Assembly: GCA_963728125.1 (NCBI GenBank)
Contig: CAVSIZ010000001.1
Location: 372,001 to 436,000 of the forward strand
Source of the DNA: CAWDCV01 sp963728125
GTDB taxonomy: Bacteria > Actinomycetota > Actinomycetes > CAWDCV01
Length of the DNA stretch: 64,000 nt
Direction: 5' to 3'
In this document: piece after piece, positions 59,151-64,000 of the stretch
How the letters are laid out: every line of letters begins with the position of its first letter
Numbering within the stretch: position 1 is the first letter of the stretch
Notes under the pieces: generated by a model
Told to the model about the DNA's origin: nothing
Seen by the model: only the letters and a program-made list of their open reading frames with translations
Databases searched by the model: none
Program-made: the position numbers and the translations under genes

Positions 59151-59987
59151 CTACTCCGCAGGCGGAGCGGCGTACGCGGCGTCGTGCGCTTGGCGCGGCG
59201 CGCACACGCTTGCCTTGCTACACGCGCACCGGCGTCCCGACTCGGCGAGCCGGACGACGACGGTGTCACTGGGAACGTTGTGCCCCACGACCGTGCCGTC
59301 GCCGGCGGGCGATGTCACCTTGGTGCCGAGCGCTGGCGCGTCTGCCTTGAACTCCTGATACAGCGGGTGCTCGTACTTGAGGCAGCACATCAGCCGGCCG
59401 CAGGCGCCGGAGATCTTCAGTGGGTTGAGCGGCAGGTCCTGGTCCTTCGCCATCCGCACGCTGACCGGCTCGAAGTCCTTGAGGAACGTCGCGCAGCACA
59501 GGTCGCGCCCGCACGGTCCGATACCGCCCTGGACACGTGCCTCATCGCGGGCGCCGAGCTGGCGCAGCTCGATGCGCGCGTGCAGCTCGCGCGCCAGGTC
59601 CCGAACCAGCGCGCGGAAGTCGACGCGGTGCGGCGCGGAGAAGTAGATCGTGATCGTGCGCTGCCGGTCGACGTAGTCGACCGCGACCACCTTCATCGGG
59701 AGCTCGTGTTGCCGGATCAACCGCTTCGCGACCGACTTTGCCTCGCCCTTGCGCCGCCGGTTCGTCTCGTCGCGCTCGAGTTCCGCTTCGTCCGCAAGGC
59801 CCTCGATCACAGGCAGTCCGCCGATGTCCTCGGTCACGTACTGCGGCGCCCACACGCACTCCGCTACCTCAGGGCCCTCGCTGGTGGGCACCAGCACCTT
59901 GTCGCCGACCCGCGGCGTATGGGCGCCGGGATCGAGGTAGTAGAGGCGGCCGTACCGCTCGAAGCTGACCGCCATCACCATGCCCAC
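59151..59987 (-). CDS. ricT: PSP1-domain regulatory protein RicT-like
   Basis: A 278-residue PSP1 C-terminal family protein: GMVMAVSFERYGRLYYLDPG, KGEAKSVAKRLIRQHELPMKVVAVDYVDRQRTITIYFSAPHRVDFRALVRDLA, and the cysteine cluster IGPCGRDLCCATFL, SGACGRLMCCLKYEH, which binds an Fe-S cluster in the Bacillus Ric complex. In many genomes the gene follows holB, as here. Its exact role in actinobacteria is not known. Confidence 0.9.
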   Translation of the reverse strand: MGMVMAVSFERYGRLYYLDPGAHTPRVGDKVLVPTSEGPEVAECVWAPQYVTEDIGGLPVIEGLADEAELERDETNRRRKGEAKSVAKRLIRQHELPMKVVAVDYVDRQRTITIYFSAPHRVDFRALVRDLARELHARIELRQLGARDEARVQGGIGPCGRDLCCATFLKDFEPVSVRMAKDQDLPLNPLKISGACGRLMCCLKYEHPLYQEFKADAPALGTKVTSPAGDGTVVGHNVPSDTVVVRLAESGRRCACSKASVCAPRQAHDAAYAAPPAE

Positions 59988-60019
59988 GCGCAGACCCTAA
60001 CCCCGAGCCAGGAAGCTCT

Positions 60020-61228
60020 TCATCGGATGCGCAGCCTGAGCATCATCGATTCGACCGCGAGCAGCGGCGCGACATTGGCCTCGATGGCCTCGCGGCAGGC
60101 GAGGATCGCGTCCAGCCGGTGAAGGGTCTGCTCGGCAGAAGTGCTCCGCGCCACCTTCTCGATCGAGCTGCGCAGCTCGTCATTGGTCAGTCCAACCGTC
60201 GCCGAGCTCTGCACCGCGAGGACGTCGCGGTAGAACGACGCCAGGTCGAGGAGGGCCCGATCCAGCGCGTCGCGCTTGGTCCGGGTCGTCCGCGCCTTCT
60301 GCCGCCGTTCGAGGTCCTTGAGCAAGCCCTCCGCGCCACGGGGCATGCCTCGGCCGGTGGCCCCGGCGCCGAGTGCGAGGCTCAGCTCCTCGGTCTCGGT
60401 CGCGTCGAGGTCGGCGGTCGCCTCGGCGGCGTCCTCGGTCGTGGCGTCCACCAGGTTGGCGGCGGCGGTGATGCAGCTGCCGATGTCGGCCAGCTGGAGG
60501 GGCAGCCGCAGGACCTCCTGCCGACGCAGCCGGGAACGTTCGTCGGTTGCCAGCCGGCGGGCCCGCCCGATGTGTCCGCCGGTCGCGCGCGCTGCAAACG
60601 CCGCCATGGCCGGGTCGATCCCATCGCGCCGGACGAGGACCTCTGCTACCGCGGCATTCGTCGGCGTGCGCAACACCATCAGCCGGCACCGCGAGCGAAT
60701 CGTCGGCTCCAGATCGTCGGCGGACGGCGTGCACAGCAGCCACACCGTACGTGCGGCTGGTTCCTCGATTGCCTTGAGCAGGGCGTTGGCAGCGTCCTCG
60801 GTCAGCCGGTCGGCGTCCTCGATCAGGATGACTTGCCAACGATTTCCGGCTGGCGACAACGCCGCACGCCGGACCAGATCACGCGTGTCCGCCACGCCGT
60901 ACGAGAGTCCGCTCGGTCGGACGACCTCGACGTCGGCGTGCGTGCCCATCCGCACTGTGTGGCAGGCGGAGCACGTTCCGCAGCCGCCGTTCGGGCACTG
61001 CAGCGCAGCGGCGAACGCGCGTGCCGCGGTAGAGCGTCCCGATCCCGGCGGACCGGTGAAGAGCCACGCGTGCGTCATCGCGGCCCCCGGCTGCGCCGAA
61101 TCGGTTATCGGCTCGCCGCGCAAGATCGCGTCGGCGGCGGCAACAGCTCGTCGCAGCTCAGTGACGACGCGCTCCTGTCCGACGAGGTCGTCGAAGACGT
61201 CGGGTGCAGTCGCGACGGCCACAGTCAT
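60020..61228 (-). CDS. holB: DNA polymerase III subunit delta'
   Basis: A 402-residue clamp-loader subunit. FDDLVGQERVVTELRRAV, LFTGPPGSGRSTAARAFAAALQC, the zinc-binding CPNGGCGTCSACHTV, VILIEDADRLTEDAANALLKAIEEP with the SRC motif in PTIRSRCRLM. The P-loop has SGRST in place of GKT, as usual for a non-hydrolysing delta'. ATG at 61228. It lies between tmk and ricT. Confidence 0.93.
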   Translation of the reverse strand: MTVAVATAPDVFDDLVGQERVVTELRRAVAAADAILRGEPITDSAQPGAAMTHAWLFTGPPGSGRSTAARAFAAALQCPNGGCGTCSACHTVRMGTHADVEVVRPSGLSYGVADTRDLVRRAALSPAGNRWQVILIEDADRLTEDAANALLKAIEEPAARTVWLLCTPSADDLEPTIRSRCRLMVLRTPTNAAVAEVLVRRDGIDPAMAAFAARATGGHIGRARRLATDERSRLRRQEVLRLPLQLADIGSCITAAANLVDATTEDAAEATADLDATETEELSLALGAGATGRGMPRGAEGLLKDLERRQKARTTRTKRDALDRALLDLASFYRDVLAVQSSATVGLTNDELRSSIEKVARSTSAEQTLHRLDAILACREAIEANVAPLLAVESMMLRLRIR

Positions 61229-61235
61229 GGTCGAG

Positions 61236-63806
61236 TCACGGGTCGATGCGCGGGAGCAGCTGCGTGTGCTCCTCGTCCGGGTCGTCGCCAGGCGCGGCGC
61301 GATGGCGTCCCTCCGGCGTTGATCGGTGCGCATCGTCGGGGGTGCCGAAGATCTCGTCGGCCAGATCGGCATCCTGGATCCGTACGGGCGGATCGGTTCG
61401 ATCGTCGTAGCTGTCGGCGTACAGGTAGCGGAAGGCTTCCTCGCGCGCGACGCGCCGTTGGATGTGATTGTCGGACAGTCGCTGCCGCGATGCCTCGGTT
61501 TCCGCGATGCGCTGCCGGTTGTCCTCGTCCTCGTGGCGCAGGTGCAGCGTCTCTTCTTGCGCGCGGCGACGATGCTCCTCGGCCAGTGTCAACGCCTGAG
61601 TTTCGGCGTGCTGGCGCTCCTCGTCGGCGGCACGCCGCTGTTGCTCGCCGGCGAGCTCGATTTGGCGGCGCTCCTGCTGCTCGGCTCGGGCACGTTCCTC
61701 GTGCTCCCTGCGCCACCGCTCCTCGATCTCCTCCCGCTCGCGCGCGGACAGCGGCACCCGGTCCTGGAGCCGCTGCCGGATCCGGACGGCCGCCTCCTCG
61801 ATAGGCAGCGATGCGTCGACGACGACGTACCTCGTCGGATAGCGCTGGGCGAGAGCCAGAAACTCGGCGCGAACGCGGTCATGAAACTCCGCCGGCTCGG
61901 ACTCGAGCCGGTCGAGCTCGGCGCCTCGGCGGGCGAGACCAACCTCCGGAGGGACGTCGAGGAGCACCGTGACGTCCGGCACCAGGCCACTCGTGGCCCA
62001 CTCCGACAGGTAGGCGATGTCGTCAGCGGGCAGCGCTCGGCCAGCGCCCTGATAGGCAATGGACGAGTCGCTGTAGCGATCCGTGACGACGATCGCGCCG
62101 CGCTCCAGCGCGGGGCGCACGATGGTGTCGACGTGGTCGGCCCGGTCGGCGGCGTACAGCAGCGCCTCCGCTCGCGCGCTGGGGCTCTCCCGAGCTGGAT
62201 CGAGCAGCGTCATGCGCAGCATGCGGCCGACCGGTGTGGATCCCGGCTCGAACGTCAGCACGACCTCGTGTCCGCGATCGATGAGGAAGCTCGCCAGCCG
62301 CTCCGCCTGGCTCGACTTGCCGGCGCCCTCGCCGCCCTCGAACGCGATGAGATACCCGCCGAGTGCCGCGCCGGGGGTCGGCTCCTGACGAGCGTGTAGG
62401 GCGGCGCGAAGGTCATGCAGCAGCGGCTCGCCTGCGCGATCGTCGATGCGCTGATACGTCAGTACGCCCACGACGAGTGCCACCAGGCCAATCACGACCA
62501 GGGTGATCGCGGCGCCGTTGTAGTCCACAACGACGGCATCGGTGAACGTAAAGCGGTGCGCGCCGACCGCACCGGCAATCAGCGGTACGACAACGACGAC
62601 GGCCACGAGGACGACGGGCAGCACGGTGCGAGCCGGCGCGAGCAGGCCCTCGCCGGTTGTCCAAGCGACGCCGGCGAAGAAGCCGAGGACGAGCGCCCCG
62701 AAGACCACAAACACCAGGTTGGGCACCAGGGCGAGCAAGACGAGAAACGCGCCGGCGAGGACACCGGTGAGCCCGAGCAGCCGGCGACGACTGAGGCGAG
62801 GCACCACTCTCGGCGCTGCGGCGATCCCCAGCGCGAGTCCGGCAAACACCGCGGCGACCAGGACGCCGTACGCCGCGTTCCCACCCCTCAGGTCAGCGAC
62901 GTAGAGGCGTGCGGCGCCGATCAGAGCAGCCACCGGAGTAACGGCGACGAGCAGGGCCGCGGTGAGCGACTCCACCTGCCAGCCCCCGCCACGATGGCTG
63001 CGCCACGAGGGGCGCGAGCCTCCGAGCGGGACGGATACGGCGGCGACAGCGGCGAACAGGAACGTTGCCGCCGTGACGTAGAGGGCCAGATCGACGCCGT
63101 TGGTCAAGAAGAACGGGATGCCCGCCCCGAGTGCACCGGAAAGCAGTGCGAGGAGTGCGAAGAACACGCCGGCGACGAGCGCGCAGCCGTACCACGTCAC
63201 CTGGCTGAGTCGTTCGGCGTCGTCGAGCCGCTCGGCCGGGACGAGCCGGGGCATCGTCGCGCGTCGCGCCGCCGTCACGAGGGTGCCCGCAATGGCGACC
63301 AAGAAAGTGGCGACGAACAGCCACCACAACCGGCCGACGAGTGGGATCGAGAGGAACAGCGCGGCGCGGATCGCGTCGCCGCCGACCATCGTCCAGCGCC
63401 GGCCGAATCGATCCGTGACGACGTGAGCGACCGGATCGAGGAGCAACGGCGGGATCAGGCGCAGCGCGAAAACTGCCGCGATCGCGGTGCCAGCGGCCAC
63501 GTAGCTGCTCGATGCGAGCACGACAGCGAGCGAGGTGGCCGCGAGCAGGCCAAGCCAGTCGCCCAACGTGGACAGCGACAGCGCGATCCACAGCGCGCGG
63601 ACAGGCGGCAGCGAGAGCAGGCCGCCGTCGGAGGCGTTGGCGTCAGGTCGAGCGGAGGGCGGCGAGTCGATAGGCGGGGCTGGTGCTGGTGCTGGTGGAG
63701 CGGCGGATGCGTCGGGCGGAGCTGCGGCGGCGGGCGGCGGGGCGTCCGGCGCCGCCGCGTCACTCGCCACGTCCGCGGAGCGCGTCGCAGGAGGGATCTC
63801 AGCCAC
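61236..63806 (-). CDS. tmk: Fusion: MFS transporter domain + thymidylate kinase + charged coiled-coil tail
   Basis: An 856-residue protein with three parts. Residues 1-45: Ala/Pro-rich. 45-465: MFS domain with about 12 TM helices (LSLSTLGDWLGLLAATSLAVVL; RFGRRWTMVGGDAIRAALFLSIPLVG; LLGLTGVLAGAFLVLLALVP). 479-700: dTMP kinase with P-loop FEGGEGAGKSSQAERLASFL, DRYSDSSIAYQGAGR and PDVTVLLDVPPEVGLARRG. 700-856: Glu/Arg-rich coiled coil (REREEIEERWRREHEERARAE). Kinase is membrane-tethered. Known in some actinobacteria; the reason for tethering is unknown. GTG start. Confidence 0.92.
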   Translation of the reverse strand: MAEIPPATRSADVASDAAAPDAPPPAAAAPPDASAAPPAPAPAPPIDSPPSARPDANASDGGLLSLPPVRALWIALSLSTLGDWLGLLAATSLAVVLASSSYVAAGTAIAAVFALRLIPPLLLDPVAHVVTDRFGRRWTMVGGDAIRAALFLSIPLVGRLWWLFVATFLVAIAGTLVTAARRATMPRLVPAERLDDAERLSQVTWYGCALVAGVFFALLALLSGALGAGIPFFLTNGVDLALYVTAATFLFAAVAAVSVPLGGSRPSWRSHRGGGWQVESLTAALLVAVTPVAALIGAARLYVADLRGGNAAYGVLVAAVFAGLALGIAAAPRVVPRLSRRRLLGLTGVLAGAFLVLLALVPNLVFVVFGALVLGFFAGVAWTTGEGLLAPARTVLPVVLVAVVVVVPLIAGAVGAHRFTFTDAVVVDYNGAAITLVVIGLVALVVGVLTYQRIDDRAGEPLLHDLRAALHARQEPTPGAALGGYLIAFEGGEGAGKSSQAERLASFLIDRGHEVVLTFEPGSTPVGRMLRMTLLDPARESPSARAEALLYAADRADHVDTIVRPALERGAIVVTDRYSDSSIAYQGAGRALPADDIAYLSEWATSGLVPDVTVLLDVPPEVGLARRGAELDRLESEPAEFHDRVRAEFLALAQRYPTRYVVVDASLPIEEAAVRIRQRLQDRVPLSAREREEIEERWRREHEERARAEQQERRQIELAGEQQRRAADEERQHAETQALTLAEEHRRRAQEETLHLRHEDEDNRQRIAETEASRQRLSDNHIQRRVAREEAFRYLYADSYDDRTDPPVRIQDADLADEIFGTPDDAHRSTPEGRHRAAPGDDPDEEHTQLLPRIDP

Positions 63807-63883
63807 CCGGACACCCTAGCGACGGTGCGTGACAGTCCCTGACCGGTGTGCACAGGTTAGGTCTAGCTCAGCAGGCGCGGGTA
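63807..63883. other. Intergenic gap between topA and tmk
   Basis: No coding or repeat feature is seen in these 77 nt. The promoter of the tmk fusion or the terminator of topA would lie here. Confidence 0.4.
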
Positions 63884-64000
63884 TCAGGAGCGCTTCGCTG
63901 CTGCCTTCTTCTTCTTCGCCGAAGCCGCCTTCTTGGCCGCACGCTTGCGCGGCGTCGACGGGCCCTTGGCGCGCTTGTCCGCCAGCAGCTCCATCGCGCG
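63884..64000 (-). CDS. topA: DNA topoisomerase I, C-terminal end (partial)
   Basis: Only 38 codons of the 3' end are visible: ELLADKRAKGPSTPRKRAAK and KAASAKKKKAAAKRS. The lysine/arginine/alanine tail is typical of actinobacterial TopA, which needs it for processive relaxation and DNA binding. The identity rests on this tail and on the topA-tmk-holB order. It is the last gene in the window; the rest lies beyond it. Confidence 0.7.
   Translation of the reverse strand, partial: RAMELLADKRAKGPSTPRKRAAKKAASAKKKKAAAKRS

Noticed and set aside
60119..61804. 561-codon plus-strand frame opposite holB/tmk
   Set aside because: Antisense to two conserved genes; composition is Arg/Gly-rich, without domain features.

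Overview
The window is high-GC DNA from an actinomycete (Actinomycetota). The evidence is the many GTG starts, 4-bp start/stop overlaps inside operons, the fused MFS-thymidylate kinase, the actinobacterial ftsH-folE-folP-folB-folK order, a DUF222/HNH (13E12-type) endonuclease with a LexA box, a DUF2342 zincin and a DUF3180 protein. Gene order (topA-tmk-holB-ricT; tilS-hpt-ftsH-fol) suggests the Frankiales/Geodermatophilales/Nakamurellales neighbourhood. The genus cannot be named from the sequence alone.

Layout. (1) 1-5915, minus strand: a compact operon for NAD and pantothenate/CoA supply (DUF2520 Rossmann protein, panC, panD, nadB, nadC, coaX, GNAT acetyltransferase). PanD and NadB both consume aspartate. 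(2) 5998-15237: mixed genes: DedA, NTF2-like, DUF1622, MidA-type methyltransferase, cytochrome P450, a YdbS/YdbT PH-domain pair, a stand-alone NuoD, and membrane/coiled-coil proteins. (3) 15366-19039: an osmoprotectant-type ABC importer whose ATPase gene diverges from its permeases with only 2 nt between the starts. (4) 19116-22090: second DedA, two FMN/F420-barrel proteins, a decayed nucleotidyltransferase, DUF3180. (5) 22153-29635: housekeeping folate operon, ftsH, hpt, tilS, DUF2342. (6) 29802-35800: cell-wall peptidases (PBP4 type, M15), pyrophosphatase, HAD, DUF72 and small membrane proteins. (7) 35847-51516: an accessory stretch with a repeat-rich 570-bp gap, an orphan SDH1-type membrane anchor, gene debris, a DUF222/HNH gene and aidB sharing a LexA box, three TetR genes with visible operators, MFS pumps and tRNA-Thr. 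(8) 51571-59138: a DUF4062-NB-ARC STAND protein, a PLP decarboxylase, a secreted TAP-type hydrolase and an RDD protein. (9) 59151-64000: ricT, holB, MFS-tmk fusion and the end of topA, all minus strand.

Two patterns stand out. Four otherwise intact genes (nadC, panC, the STAND gene, the RDD gene) each carry an apparent single-base insertion in a short G/C run or GC repeat. This fits assembly/base-calling error better than independent gene loss, but it needs checking. Separately, 38-49 kb contains several true gene remnants and chimeric fragments (ABC ATPase/permease, DMT/AlkA/GNAT, LacI), which marks it as a recombination-prone accessory region.

The most attractive regulatory finding is a perfect-arm LexA (SOS) box at 41799-41814 between the divergent HNH endonuclease and aidB. 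It would place an alkylation-damage protein under possible SOS control. The most attractive unexplained sequence is the set of alternating inverted repeats at 38029-38394.
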